A stretch of 64,000 nt of DNA, taken from the NCBI RefSeq assembly GCF_000701365.1, contig NZ_JNIK01000021.1:248001-312000 (forward strand), given 5' to 3'. Positions within the stretch are counted from its first letter, which is position 1; each line of letters begins with the position of its first letter. The DNA is from Blastococcus sp. URHD0036. GTDB taxonomy: Bacteria > Actinomycetota > Actinomycetes > Mycobacteriales > Geodermatophilaceae. This document shows, in pieces, positions 7,667 to 16,041 of the stretch. A model generated the notes under the pieces. It did not search any database and was not told the origin of the DNA. It saw only the letters and a program-made list of their open reading frames with translations. Both the position numbers and the translations under genes were made by a program.

Positions 7667-9055
7667 TCAACCGGCGCTGCGAGCCGCGTCTCTACGGACG
7701 GTCACCGGCTCGGCGAGCCGCTGCTCCACCACGACGTGCTGCAGCCGCTCGATCGTCTCGGCCAAGCCGGGGCCGAGACGGCGACCGGGCGTGAAGGTCG
7801 CCGGGAGGTGCCGCATGCCGTTGATCACCTGGGTGGTCTCGTAGTAGACCGCCCCCTCCGGGTCGCAGACGTAGTCCGGCATGCGGTCCAGGACTGCCTT
7901 GAGCATCGTCTTGAACCCCGCCCGCGCCAGGTTGGACCCGATGCAGCGGTGGATGCCCAGGCCGAAGCTGGAATGGCGGTTGTTGCGCCGGTCCAGCTTC
8001 ACCGTGTGCGGGTCGTCGAAGACAGTGGCGTCGCGGTTGGCCATGGCCCACGACAGCCACAACCGGTCGCCCTCGCGGAGCTGGACGCCGTTGATCTCGA
8101 CGTCCTCGGCGACCGTGCGGCCGTCTCCCTGGGAGGGGCTGACGTAGCGGAGGAACTCCTCGGTGGCCGAGTCGCGCAGCTCGTCCCACTCCCGGATCAG
8201 CCGCTCGCGCTGGTCCGGGTTCGCCGACAACCACTCCAGCGAGTGCGCGGTCAGGGCGGTCGTGGTGTCGAAACCGCCGCCGATCAGCAGCATGGCGACC
8301 CCGATGAGCTCCATGTCGTCCTGCTGGTGGTCGCCCAGGTCGGCGGTGATGATGGCGTCGAGCAGCCCGGGGCGCGGCTGGGCCTTGATCTCGTGGATGC
8401 TCTGCAGCATCCGCATGCCCGCCTCGCCGTTCATCTGCCGCACCCGCGGGTAGTCGGGCGAGTGCACCGGCGTGTAGACGGTGGCGTGCGCGGGCTCGTT
8501 GTAGTGGACCCAGTCCACCAGGGGCAGCCCGAGCATGGCCATGGTGAGCACAGCGGGGACGATGTTGGCCAGGTCCTCGACGAAGTCGATCCGCCCGCTC
8601 TCGATCTTCTCGTCGATGGCCGCCCGGGTGAGCTCGTCGAGCACCGGCTGCCAGCGCGCCACCGCGGCCGGCGACAGGTAGGGGTTGAGCGCGTTCCGGT
8701 AGAACCGCTGGATCGGTGGGTCCATCTCGAGGAACCCACCGATCACGCCGCCCCGCTCCTCTGGGTTCGGCGCCGGGATCTCGATGCCGGTGTAGCCCCG
8801 CCGCTGCCGGTGGACGTCGGCGTCGTTCGACAGGGTCTGGGCGCCTCGTCGGGTGACCTCGAAGACGTCCTTGTTGCCGTTGACGAACCAGTACCCGCCG
8901 TGGGTGTCGTTCCAGGCCAGCGGGGCTTCGGCGTGCAGCCGGTCGACCCACTGCACGAAGTCGGTCCGGTAGCCGGGGCCGTGCCGGTCGAGCTGGATGC
9001 GGGGCTGCTTGCGGGCCTCGTCCTCGGCGGTGACGACCGTCTCGTCGATACTCAT
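7667..9055 (-). CDS. Cytochrome P450
   Basis: 462-residue P450 monooxygenase. The haem loop FGLGIHRCIGSNLAR places the thiolate ligand at Cys371. The I-helix has GGGFDTTTA (Asp where Glu is usual before TT), and the K-helix ExxR is in EEFLRYV. ATG start chosen because AGGAGAG precedes it by 6 bases. The ferredoxin gene lies 22 bases upstream in the same operon and is the likely electron donor. A matching reductase is not adjacent; the ferredoxin reductase at 60916 could serve. It probably hydroxylates a hydrophobic substrate, with the neighbouring mycofactocin-type SDR oxidising the product. Confidence 0.93.
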   Translation of the reverse strand: MSIDETVVTAEDEARKQPRIQLDRHGPGYRTDFVQWVDRLHAEAPLAWNDTHGGYWFVNGNKDVFEVTRRGAQTLSNDADVHRQRRGYTGIEIPAPNPEERGGVIGGFLEMDPPIQRFYRNALNPYLSPAAVARWQPVLDELTRAAIDEKIESGRIDFVEDLANIVPAVLTMAMLGLPLVDWVHYNEPAHATVYTPVHSPDYPRVRQMNGEAGMRMLQSIHEIKAQPRPGLLDAIITADLGDHQQDDMELIGVAMLLIGGGFDTTTALTAHSLEWLSANPDQRERLIREWDELRDSATEEFLRYVSPSQGDGRTVAEDVEINGVQLREGDRLWLSWAMANRDATVFDDPHTVKLDRRNNRHSSFGLGIHRCIGSNLARAGFKTMLKAVLDRMPDYVCDPEGAVYYETTQVINGMRHLPATFTPGRRLGPGLAETIERLQHVVVEQRLAEPVTVRRDAARSAG

Positions 9056-9077
9056 GCTGCTCTCCTCGTCGGTGTCG

Positions 9078-9296
9078 TCACTCGGTGACGGTGATCGCCT
9101 GCTCGGGGCACGAGCGGGCCGCCTCACGGGCGGCCTCCTCGCGACCGGGCGGGACGTTCTTGGACAGCGCCTGCGCGTGCCCGTCCTCGTCGCTGAGGAC
9201 GAACAGGTCCGGCGCCGACATCGCGCACAGCGTGTGCCCCTGGCAGACGGTCGGGTCCACCCACACCTGCGTCGAGGTGGCGATCGACTCAGACAT
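9078..9296 (-). CDS. [3Fe-4S] ferredoxin
   Basis: 72 residues, the usual size of P450-partner ferredoxins. Cluster ligands are Cys18, Cys24 and Cys63 in CQGHTLC...CPEQA; His21 stands where a fourth Cys would be, which marks the 3Fe-4S type. It overlaps the end of the SDR gene by 8 bases and precedes the P450, so the three are translationally coupled and should form one electron-transfer unit. Confidence 0.92.
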   Translation of the reverse strand: MSESIATSTQVWVDPTVCQGHTLCAMSAPDLFVLSDEDGHAQALSKNVPPGREEAAREAARSCPEQAITVTE

Positions 9297-10149
9297 GGAA
9301 GTCCTGGAACTTCAGGTAGGAGCCACCGTCGATCCGCAGCTGCAGCCCCGTCACGTACCGCGACTCGTCCGACGCCAGGTAGACGACGGCGTTGGAGATG
9401 TCGACCGGCTCGACGAACGGGATGGGCATCGCCTGCTGCGCCGGGAACGCCGGCAGCGCGTCCTCACGGGTGGGGTTCTCCAGGTCCGGCCGGAACGACC
9501 GGTACATCGAGTCGCTGTTCAGCATGTCGGTGTTGCAGTTCGTCGGGTGCACCACGTTGGCCCGGATCATGCGAGGGGCGACGTTGCGCGCGATCTCGTG
9601 CATGAACTCGGCCACCTGCAGCTTGGCGTACTGGTACCCGGCGCCACCCGGGTTCTCCCCCGCCTGCCCGGTCGAGATCCCGGTCATGAAGGCCGCCGCC
9701 GAACCGGTGGCGATGATCGAGGCACCGTCGGGCAGGTGCGGCAGCGCCGCGTGGACGGCGTTGACGATGCCGAGGAAGTTGGTGTCGACCACGTCGGTCC
9801 ACGCCTGCAGCTTCGGCTCGCCGAACGCCGGCATGATGCCGGCGTTGGCGACGACGACGTCCACCTTCCCGAGCTGGGCGATCCCCTGCTCGAGCGCGGC
9901 GGCCAGCTGCGTACGGTCGCGGACGTCGGCCTGCACGGCCACGATCCGACGATCGTGGCGCTCCACGAGCCGCGCTGTCTCCTTCAGGTCCTCCGGAGTC
10001 GACAGCGGATACAGGTTGGTGGCGATGTCCTCGCAGATGTCGACCGCGATGATGTCGGCGCCTTCCTCTGCCAGCCGAACCGCGTGGCTGCGGCCCTGGC
10101 CGCGCGCCGCTCCGGTGACGAAGGCGACCTTGCCCTCACAACGTCCCAC
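9289..10149 (-). CDS. Mycofactocin-coupled-type SDR
   Basis: 286 residues. GAARGQGRSHAVRLAEEGAD at residues 13-32 and the long insertion after the second strand (AVDICEDI...) are the signature of the SDR subfamily that keeps its nicotinamide cofactor bound and passes electrons to mycofactocin. VVANAGI replaces NNAG. The active-site Tyr lies in YQYAKLQ. It should oxidise an alcohol made by the P450 whose gene follows it in the same operon. Mycofactocin biosynthesis genes are not here, except the MftD-like gene at 54826. Confidence 0.85.
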   Translation of the reverse strand: MGRCEGKVAFVTGAARGQGRSHAVRLAEEGADIIAVDICEDIATNLYPLSTPEDLKETARLVERHDRRIVAVQADVRDRTQLAAALEQGIAQLGKVDVVVANAGIMPAFGEPKLQAWTDVVDTNFLGIVNAVHAALPHLPDGASIIATGSAAAFMTGISTGQAGENPGGAGYQYAKLQVAEFMHEIARNVAPRMIRANVVHPTNCNTDMLNSDSMYRSFRPDLENPTREDALPAFPAQQAMPIPFVEPVDISNAVVYLASDESRYVTGLQLRIDGGSYLKFQDFHV

Positions 10150-10172
10150 GGGTGCCTCTTCTCTGTCGGCGC

Positions 10173-10195
10173 CCGCGGTCAGCCGGTGACCGCGG
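10173..10195 (-). terminator. Hairpin between crotonase and SDR genes
   Basis: 9-base arms (CCGCGGTCA) around GCCGG in the 112-base gap. It could attenuate read-through from the crotonase gene into the SDR-ferredoxin-P450 genes, which lack an obvious promoter of their own. Confidence 0.5.
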
Positions 10196-10261
10196 TGCGC
10201 TGGGGTTCCTCGGGGATGTCCTCGAGGACTTCTGTCTCGCCGGCATGGGCAGGGAGCGCCG

Positions 10262-11158
10262 CTAGGCGGTTGGAGCCGACCCGGCGGCGGCGACTCTGGT
10301 GGTCACCGGTCCCATGACCCCGTCCCCTGCCAGGGCGATGGGAGTCCGGTCCTCGTGCACCGTGGCCCAGTGGGCGTGGTTGAGCTCGTGCAGCGTGAAG
10401 CAGGCGTTGAGGGCGTTCGAGAAGCCCATCTGGTCGACCGTCTGGTTCACCGACTCCTTGACCAGCAGGGCACTCATCGTCGGGAGCCGGGCGATCTGGC
10501 GGGCGAGGTCCAACGTCCGGTCCGCCAACTGGTCGGGCGCGAAGACCTTGCTGACCATGCCCAGGCGGTGGGCCTCAGCCGCGTCGATCGAGTCGCCGGT
10601 CAGCATGAGCTCCTTGGCCTTGCGCGGACCGAACTCCCACGGGTGCGCGAAGTACTCGACCCCGCACATACCGAGCCGGGTGCCGACGACGTCGGAGAAC
10701 TGTGTGCCGTCGGCCGCGGTGATGAGGTCGCAGGCCCAGGCCAGCATGAGCCCCGCAGAGATCACGTTCCCCTGGACCTGGGCGATGGTGATCTTCCGCA
10801 GGTCACGCCAGCGCTTGGTGTTCTGGAAGTAGTAGTGCCACTCCTGCAGGAAGAGGCGCTCCGCGCCGTTCCTGGTCCCGCCGTCCACGCGGATGCTGGG
10901 GTGCTGCTCGGGCCCCGGCGTCCATTCCGCGAGCGTCTGACGGGAACCCATGTCGTGCCCGGCCGAGAACACCGGGCCGTGGCCGCCGAGGATGACGACC
11001 CGGACCTGGTCGTCCTCCTCCGCGGCACGAAAGGCGGCGTCGAGCTCGACGAGCAGTCCGCGGTTCTGCGCATTCCGGGCGTCCGGCCGGTCGAGCATGA
11101 TCCGGACGATCTGGCCGTCGTCCAACGACTCCACGGTGAGGAACCGGTACTCCGGCAT
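10262..11158 (-). CDS. Enoyl-CoA hydratase/isomerase (crotonase family)
   Basis: 298 residues with the crotonase fold: IMLDRPDARNAQN at the start, the first oxyanion loop FSAGHDMGS and the second in VQGNVISAGLML. The usual catalytic Glu pair of hydratases is not obvious (QGNVISAG in place of xGxAxGGG), so the reaction could be isomerisation, hydrolysis or C-C cleavage of an acyl-CoA. A loop of about 25 extra residues (WTPGPEQHPSIRVDGG) follows the first oxyanion loop. It is transcribed from the minus-strand promoter with operator C and may head the operon that includes the SDR, ferredoxin and P450. Confidence 0.85.
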   Translation of the reverse strand: MPEYRFLTVESLDDGQIVRIMLDRPDARNAQNRGLLVELDAAFRAAEEDDQVRVVILGGHGPVFSAGHDMGSRQTLAEWTPGPEQHPSIRVDGGTRNGAERLFLQEWHYYFQNTKRWRDLRKITIAQVQGNVISAGLMLAWACDLITAADGTQFSDVVGTRLGMCGVEYFAHPWEFGPRKAKELMLTGDSIDAAEAHRLGMVSKVFAPDQLADRTLDLARQIARLPTMSALLVKESVNQTVDQMGFSNALNACFTLHELNHAHWATVHEDRTPIALAGDGVMGPVTTRVAAAGSAPTA

Positions 11159-11287
11159 GTCGGCTCACATCTCTCGTCAGGTGGGGTCGGCCGGACCGAG
11201 CACTGTCGTGACGGCGGAGCACGAGCGATCCGCAGGGCCTCCGTCGGCCGGCCGGTCGTCCCGTCGATGGCGACGGGAATAGGGTCG

Positions 11288-11316
11288 ATTATGTGAGTGA
11301 CATGGCTCTCACACAA
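11288..11316 (-). promoter_or_regulatory. Promoter with palindromic operator, site C
   Basis: Read on the minus strand: -35 TTGTGT (11316-11311), 17-base spacer, -10 CATAAT (11293-11288). Operator on the plus strand TGTGAGTGACATGGCTCTCA (11292-11311). The promoter points to the crotonase gene with a leader of about 125 bases. Confidence 0.75.
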
Positions 11317-11366
11317 GCCCAAGTGATAGTTCGGCGTATCTCTTAGGTTGAGGGCGCGCCTTTGCG

Positions 11367-12446
11367 TCAGCTCTGAACGTGGACGAGGACCCCGCCGTCC
11401 CGCGCCGACCGACGGATCGCATCGAGCACGCCCGTGACGGCGACCCCATCGGCGAAGGTCGCCGGCTTGACCGCCTGGTATCGGACCTCGCGACCGGCGA
11501 CCAGGTCGTCGAACACGGACATCTGCACGGCGGCCGGCCCGAGTTCGAGGTGGGTGAACCGGTGTCGGGGGTCGTCGCTCGTGCCGACTGCAACCGGCAC
11601 CGGAGGACCAGCCGGGTCGAGCACGCGACTCCCGTCCGCGGTGGACAGCAGCACGTCGCCGTCGATGATCTCCGCACTGCCGACGGGGCCCGATATCCGC
11701 ACGAGCTGGACCGGAGGGCCCCAGACGGCAGCACTCTGCTGCAGCGCGACCTCGCAGCCCGAGCGCATCCGGAGACGGGCGGACACGGAGTCCTCGGCGT
11801 GGGTCGAGGGGTCTCGCTCGGAGACCATCGGGAGCACGGCGCTGACCGACTCGACCTCCCCCAGCCAGCAGCGGACGGCGTCGACGAGATGGGAGACCGC
11901 GGCACCCAGCCAGCCGCCGCCCCGGCTCGGGTCGAACCACCAGTCCGGGGCTCGCATGTCCACCGGAGCGGCCAGCGGCATGTGGCCGACGAGCGTCGCC
12001 ATCCTCGGCACGCCGAGCAGCCCGGTCCGGACGACGTGCTGCATCGTCACGCGCTCGGGCGCGAAGCGGAACTCGTGACCGACCAGGGCCACAACCCCGG
12101 CCGCACGGGCCGCCGCCTCGAGACGTCGCGCCTCCTCCACATCGAGCGCGAACGGCTTCTCCACCAGCACCGGACGGCCGGCGGCGATCGCCTCTTCCGC
12201 CAGGGCCGCATGTGTCGCCGGGGGCGTGGCGATCACGACCACGTCGGACCGGGGCAGGCATAGCGCCTCCTCCAGCGAAGAACACGCGGCACCGATCCCC
12301 AGCCGATCGGCGCGGCGGCGGGTGCGCTCCGGGTCCCGGCCGACCAGCGCCACGACCTCGAGCCCGGCGAGCCGCGCCGCCGGGACGTGGATCCGCGCAC
12401 CGAAGCCGGTCCCCACGACGACGACGCCGGGTCTGATGTTCCCCAT
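11367..12446 (-). CDS. Gfo/Idh/MocA-family oxidoreductase
   Basis: 359 residues. The N-terminal Rossmann fold is clear (VVVVGTGFGARIHVPA, then VALVGRDPERTRRRA), with EKPFALDVEEARRLEAAA as the family EKP motif; the C-terminal half is the mixed alpha/beta substrate domain. Such enzymes oxidise or reduce sugars, cyclitols or other hydroxy compounds with NAD(P). ATG start with GAGG 7 bases upstream. It is divergent from the CoA-transferase and has its own promoter with a diverged operator (12500-12528). Role in the pathway unknown; together with the GH3 glycosidase and the TIM-barrel isomerase it hints at a sugar or cyclitol part of the substrate. Confidence 0.85.
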   Translation of the reverse strand: MGNIRPGVVVVGTGFGARIHVPAARLAGLEVVALVGRDPERTRRRADRLGIGAACSSLEEALCLPRSDVVVIATPPATHAALAEEAIAAGRPVLVEKPFALDVEEARRLEAAARAAGVVALVGHEFRFAPERVTMQHVVRTGLLGVPRMATLVGHMPLAAPVDMRAPDWWFDPSRGGGWLGAAVSHLVDAVRCWLGEVESVSAVLPMVSERDPSTHAEDSVSARLRMRSGCEVALQQSAAVWGPPVQLVRISGPVGSAEIIDGDVLLSTADGSRVLDPAGPPVPVAVGTSDDPRHRFTHLELGPAAVQMSVFDDLVAGREVRYQAVKPATFADGVAVTGVLDAIRRSARDGGVLVHVQS

Positions 12447-12499
12447 GTCGGATCCTCTCGGGCAGCCTCCGGTCGACGACGTCGACCCGGATGCGCGGG

Positions 12500-12528
12500 A
12501 CCGTAGCTGGGAGTCTTGACCTCCACAA
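12500..12528 (-). promoter_or_regulatory. Divergent promoter with diverged operator, site E
   Basis: Minus-strand -35 TTGTGG (12528-12523), 17-base spacer, -10 TACGGT (12505-12500). The spacer carries TGTGGAGGTCAAGACTCCCA, 14 of 20 bases like site B. It serves the Gfo/Idh gene. The operator is only 5 bases from site D, so one regulator could bridge both. Confidence 0.55.
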
Positions 12529-12531
12529 CGC

Positions 12532-12560
12532 TTGTGAGAGTCATGACTCTCGGATAGTGT
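12532..12560 (+). promoter_or_regulatory. Promoter with palindromic operator, site D
   Basis: -35 TTGTGA (12532-12537), 17-base spacer, -10 TAGTGT (12555-12560). Operator TGTGAGAGTCATGACTCTCG (12533-12552). It drives the five-gene operon beginning with the CoA-transferase at 12661. Confidence 0.75.
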
Positions 12561-12660
12561 CGGATGTGTCGGCGGCCACAGACCGCCCGGGGCTCCGATC
12601 CGGAGCCCCTCCCCCAGCGAAGCGCCCGGCTCGAGCCCGGGTGCGCCCGAGGAGATCCCC

Positions 12661-13896
12661 ATGAGTCGACCCATGGAGGGCGTGCGGATCGTCGAGCTCG
12701 CCCAGTTCACGTTCGTGCCGGCGTCCGGCGCCGTGCTCGCCGACTGGGGCGCCGACGTCATCAAGATCGAGCACGCCCAGACCGGCGACGCCCAGCGCGG
12801 CCTGGTCAGCATCCTGGGCCTGGACCAGGGCGTGGCTTCCAAGACGTTCTTCCCGATCATGGAGGGCCCCAACAGGGGCAAGCGCTCCATCGGGTTGGAC
12901 CTGGAGACCGAGGGCGGCCGGAAGGTCTTCGAGGAGCTGATCCGCGGCGCCGACGTCTTCGTCACCAACTTCCGCGAGCCGACCCGCAAGAAGCTCGGCG
13001 TCGACGTGGACGACGTCCGCGCGATCAACCCCAAGGTCATCTACATGCGCGGGACCGGCATGGGTCCCAAGGGCGACGAGGGGCCCAACGGCGGCTACGA
13101 CCAGACCGCCTTCTGGGCCCGCTCCGGGCACGCCGACGCGGTCACCCCCGACCAGATCGACGCGCTGCTGCCCATGCCCACCGGCGCCTATGGCGACAAC
13201 ATCGGCGGCATGACCATCGCCGGCGGCATCGCCGCCGCGCTCTACAAGCGCGCCGCCACCGGCGAGCCGTCGGTCATCGACGTGTCCCTGCTCGGCGTGG
13301 GTCTGTGGACTGCCTCGTTCGGCATCAACGCCTCGCTGCTGGCCGGCGGCCCGCTGCCCAAGATCCCGCCGATCCGCAACGGCTCGCCCCGCAATCCGCT
13401 CTCCGGCGGCGCCTACCGCACCGCCGACGGCCGCTACATCCAGCTCGGCATGCTGCAGCCGGGCCGCTACTGGCCCGAGATCTGCCAGCGGCTGGGCCGC
13501 CCGGAGCTCATCACCGACGAGCGGTTCGACACCGGTCAGAAGGTCATCGACAACGCCGTCGTCGCCGCCGGGTACGTGGCGGAGATGATCGGCGCGCTGA
13601 CCCTGGAGGAGTTCCGCACCCGGATGAAGGGTGCGCAGGGCCAGTGGGCGCTCGTGCAGAACTACCACGAGGCCGGGCTGGACCCGCAGGCCCGCGCCAA
13701 CGGCTACGTCGGCTCCGTCACCGACGTCGACGGCATCGAGCGCGAGCTCGTCCTTGCGCCGGTGCAGTTCGACGAGACCCCACCCGAGATCCGGCGGGCC
13801 CCGCAGCACGCCGAGCACACCGACGAGATCCTCCGCGAGCTCGGCATCGACGACGACCGGCTCATCGCCCTGAAGATCGAGGGCGCGGTCACGTGA
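12661..13896 (+). CDS. Type III (CaiB/BaiF) CoA-transferase
   Basis: 411 residues. The start MEGVRIVELAQFTFVPASGAVLADWGADVIKIE is the family N-terminus (given here as landmarks: VRIVEL, DWGADVIKIE). Asp179 in GAYGDNIGGM is the expected catalytic Asp. It moves CoA between carboxylic acids and so activates an acid substrate without ATP. ATG with GGAG 8 bases upstream, about 100 bases after promoter D. It overlaps the next gene by the GTGA motif. It is first in an operon with an FMN dehydrogenase, TIM-barrel isomerase, LLM oxidoreductase and MFS transporter. Confidence 0.9.
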   Translation: MSRPMEGVRIVELAQFTFVPASGAVLADWGADVIKIEHAQTGDAQRGLVSILGLDQGVASKTFFPIMEGPNRGKRSIGLDLETEGGRKVFEELIRGADVFVTNFREPTRKKLGVDVDDVRAINPKVIYMRGTGMGPKGDEGPNGGYDQTAFWARSGHADAVTPDQIDALLPMPTGAYGDNIGGMTIAGGIAAALYKRAATGEPSVIDVSLLGVGLWTASFGINASLLAGGPLPKIPPIRNGSPRNPLSGGAYRTADGRYIQLGMLQPGRYWPEICQRLGRPELITDERFDTGQKVIDNAVVAAGYVAEMIGALTLEEFRTRMKGAQGQWALVQNYHEAGLDPQARANGYVGSVTDVDGIERELVLAPVQFDETPPEIRRAPQHAEHTDEILRELGIDDDRLIALKIEGAVT

Positions 13897-15248
13897 CCGC
13901 GGTCCCGCGCAGCCCGGGACTCGCGCCAGGTCGGGAGGATGCCACCGGAGGCACGGTGCGCCGCCGGCCATCCACCCCCCGGGCCTGGCGAACCGCTCGG
14001 CGGGCCCTCGGCGGGCTCCGCTTCCGGTGGTCGGCCGTCGACCGCCCCATCTCGGTCGACGGATACCGGGAGCGGGCTCGTCGTGCCCTGCCGGACATGG
14101 TGTGGTCCTACGTCGACCACGGTGCGGAGGACGAGGCGACCCTGCGGGGTAACCGCGAGGCCTTCGCGCGCTACCGGCTCGAGTCCCGGGTGCTGCGCGG
14201 GCAGCCGCCCGAGTCCCTGGAGACGACGGTGGCCGGCCGCACGGTCAGCCTCCCGGTCCTCTTGGCGCCGACCGGGCTCACCGGACTCGCTCACTGGTCC
14301 GGCGAACTGGGGGCGGCCCGGGGAGCGGAGGGTGCCGGGACGCTCTCGGTGCTCAGCACCTCGAGCACCTGGACGATCGAGGAGGTCGCGGCCGGCACGG
14401 AGCAGGACCACGTCTTCCAGCTGTATCCCTTCGCCGACGCCGGCGGCGTGCGCGGGGGGTCGGCCGAGCTCCTGTCGAGGGCGGCGCGCGCCGGCTTCGG
14501 CGCCTGCTTCGTGACCGTCGACGTCCCCGTGCTCGGAAACCGCGAGACCGAACGGTTGCGCGGCATGGGCGCGCCGCCGACCATCACGCCTGGTCGCGCG
14601 CTCGACGCCGCTCGGCACGGCCGGTGGACCTACCGGTACCTGCGCCACCAGCGGGTGTCGTTGCGCAACCTCGTGCCGGAAGGCGGGAGCGTGGCCGCGG
14701 TGGAGTCGGTCGCCCGCATGGCCGGCCTCATGAACCCCCGGCTCGGCTGGGACGACGTGGCCTGGATGCGTGACCACTGGGACGGCCCCTTCTACGTCAA
14801 GGGGATCCTGCACCCCGACGACGCCGACCTGGCGATCCGCCTGGGGGCGGATGGTGTCGTGGTCTCCAACCACGGTGGCCGGCAGCTCGACCAGGCCCGC
14901 GCGTCCCTGGACGCTCTGCCCGCCGTGGCCGCGGCCGTGGGTTCCCGCGGTGAGGTCCTTCTGGACGGCGGCGTCCGCCGAGGCGCCGACGTGGTCAAAG
15001 CCCTGTGCCTGGGCGCGACGGCGGTGTGCATCGGGCGCCCGTTCCTCTACGGGCTGGCCGTCGACGGGGAGGACGGCGTCCGGTCGGTCCTCGAAATCTT
15101 CCGCGAGGAGATCTACCGGACGCTCACCCTGATGGGCGTGTCCACGCTGGCCCAGCTCGGACCGCAGTGGCTCGCGCCCGCCGACGGCGCCGTCTCACCG
15201 TTCCCCCTCCTCGCCGCCGACGCGGCCGACCCCCTGCCCCGGCGGTGA
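13893..15248 (+). CDS. FMN-dependent alpha-hydroxy-acid dehydrogenase
   Basis: 451 residues with the lactate/glycolate-oxidase TIM barrel: LLAPTGLTGLAHWSGE near residue 130, FYVKGILHPDDAD with the conserved Lys, then VVSNHGGRQLD (catalytic His and substrate Arg) and LDGGVRRGADVVKAL for FMN phosphate. It oxidises a 2-hydroxy acid to a 2-oxo acid. GTG start in the GTGA overlap with the CoA-transferase stop; a second GTG at 13956 would shorten a variable Arg-rich N-terminus and is possible. It differs clearly from the MftD-type enzyme at 54826. Confidence 0.88.
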   Translation: MTAVPRSPGLAPGREDATGGTVRRRPSTPRAWRTARRALGGLRFRWSAVDRPISVDGYRERARRALPDMVWSYVDHGAEDEATLRGNREAFARYRLESRVLRGQPPESLETTVAGRTVSLPVLLAPTGLTGLAHWSGELGAARGAEGAGTLSVLSTSSTWTIEEVAAGTEQDHVFQLYPFADAGGVRGGSAELLSRAARAGFGACFVTVDVPVLGNRETERLRGMGAPPTITPGRALDAARHGRWTYRYLRHQRVSLRNLVPEGGSVAAVESVARMAGLMNPRLGWDDVAWMRDHWDGPFYVKGILHPDDADLAIRLGADGVVVSNHGGRQLDQARASLDALPAVAAAVGSRGEVLLDGGVRRGADVVKALCLGATAVCIGRPFLYGLAVDGEDGVRSVLEIFREEIYRTLTLMGVSTLAQLGPQWLAPADGAVSPFPLLAADAADPLPRR

Positions 15249-16015
15249 TCCCCGTGCCCGTCGAGCTCGCCCTCACCCCCGACAACCGCTGGTCGGCCGG
15301 TGTCCCCGAGGTGGCCGCCGCCGCAGCGGCCGCCGGCTTCACGGCCGTCGGTCTGAGCGCCGACCAGGTGGAAACGGCCGGCCCGGAGGTGCTCTCCGAG
15401 GCAGGGATCCGGTGCCACGACGTGCTGGCCCTGATGGTCTCCCGGAACGAGGAGCGGACCCTCGACAGCGCGCGACGGCTGGCGGAGGCGGCCGCGGTGG
15501 TCGGCGCCCGGTGGGTGCTCACCGTGCCGATGACACCGCCCTCCCCCGCCGCCGGCGCACTCCTGGCACGCTGCGCCGACGTCCTCGCCGAGGCCGGTGC
15601 CCGGCCGGCGATCGAGTTCAGCCCGCTGGGCGTCGTCACCTCGATCGCCGCAGCCCGGGAGCTCGCCGCAGCGGCCGGCCCGGATCGGGCCGGGGTCATG
15701 ATCGACACCTGGCACTTCTCCCGGGGCGACAGCACCTGGGAGCAACTGGAGACGATCCCGCTCGAGGAGATCGCCTACCTGCAGTTCAACGACGCCCCCG
15801 CGCCGGTGAGCGAGGACGGCTTCGACGAGACGATGAACCGCCGGCTCTGGCCCGGCGAGGGCACCTTCGAACTCGAGCGCTTCGCCACCACCCTGCTCGA
15901 CCGCGGCTGGACCGGCACCGTCAGCGTCGAGGTGCTCAACGCCGAACTGGCCCGGCTGCCCGTCGCCCAGTTCGCTTCGGCCGCATACGCCAGCACCGCC
16001 CGCTACTGGCGCTGA
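15245..16015 (+). CDS. Sugar-phosphate isomerase/epimerase-like TIM-barrel protein
   Basis: 256 residues of the AP-endonuclease-2/xylose-isomerase-like barrel. Metal-binding candidates are visible: Glu in IEFSPLG, Asp and His in MIDTWHFSRGD, Asp in LQFNDAP and Glu in VSVEVLN, in the order typical of the family. It starts with GTG in a GTGA overlap with the FMN dehydrogenase; a second GTG 9 bases later is an alternative. Members act as epimerases, isomerases or dehydratases on sugars, inositols or 3-dehydroshikimate. Function here unknown, but tight coupling shows it belongs to the pathway. Confidence 0.8.
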   Translation: MIPVPVELALTPDNRWSAGVPEVAAAAAAAGFTAVGLSADQVETAGPEVLSEAGIRCHDVLALMVSRNEERTLDSARRLAEAAAVVGARWVLTVPMTPPSPAAGALLARCADVLAEAGARPAIEFSPLGVVTSIAAARELAAAAGPDRAGVMIDTWHFSRGDSTWEQLETIPLEEIAYLQFNDAPAPVSEDGFDETMNRRLWPGEGTFELERFATTLLDRGWTGTVSVEVLNAELARLPVAQFASAAYASTARYWR

Positions 16016-16041
16016 CAGACGTCTCGAGAGGACTCCCCGAC

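Noticed and set aside
13893-15248. Second MftD
   Set aside because: Same FMN enzyme superfamily, but it lacks the MftD start (WFETVAEAQRRAKRRLPK, GSEKGLT) and the SNHGGNNLDG form.
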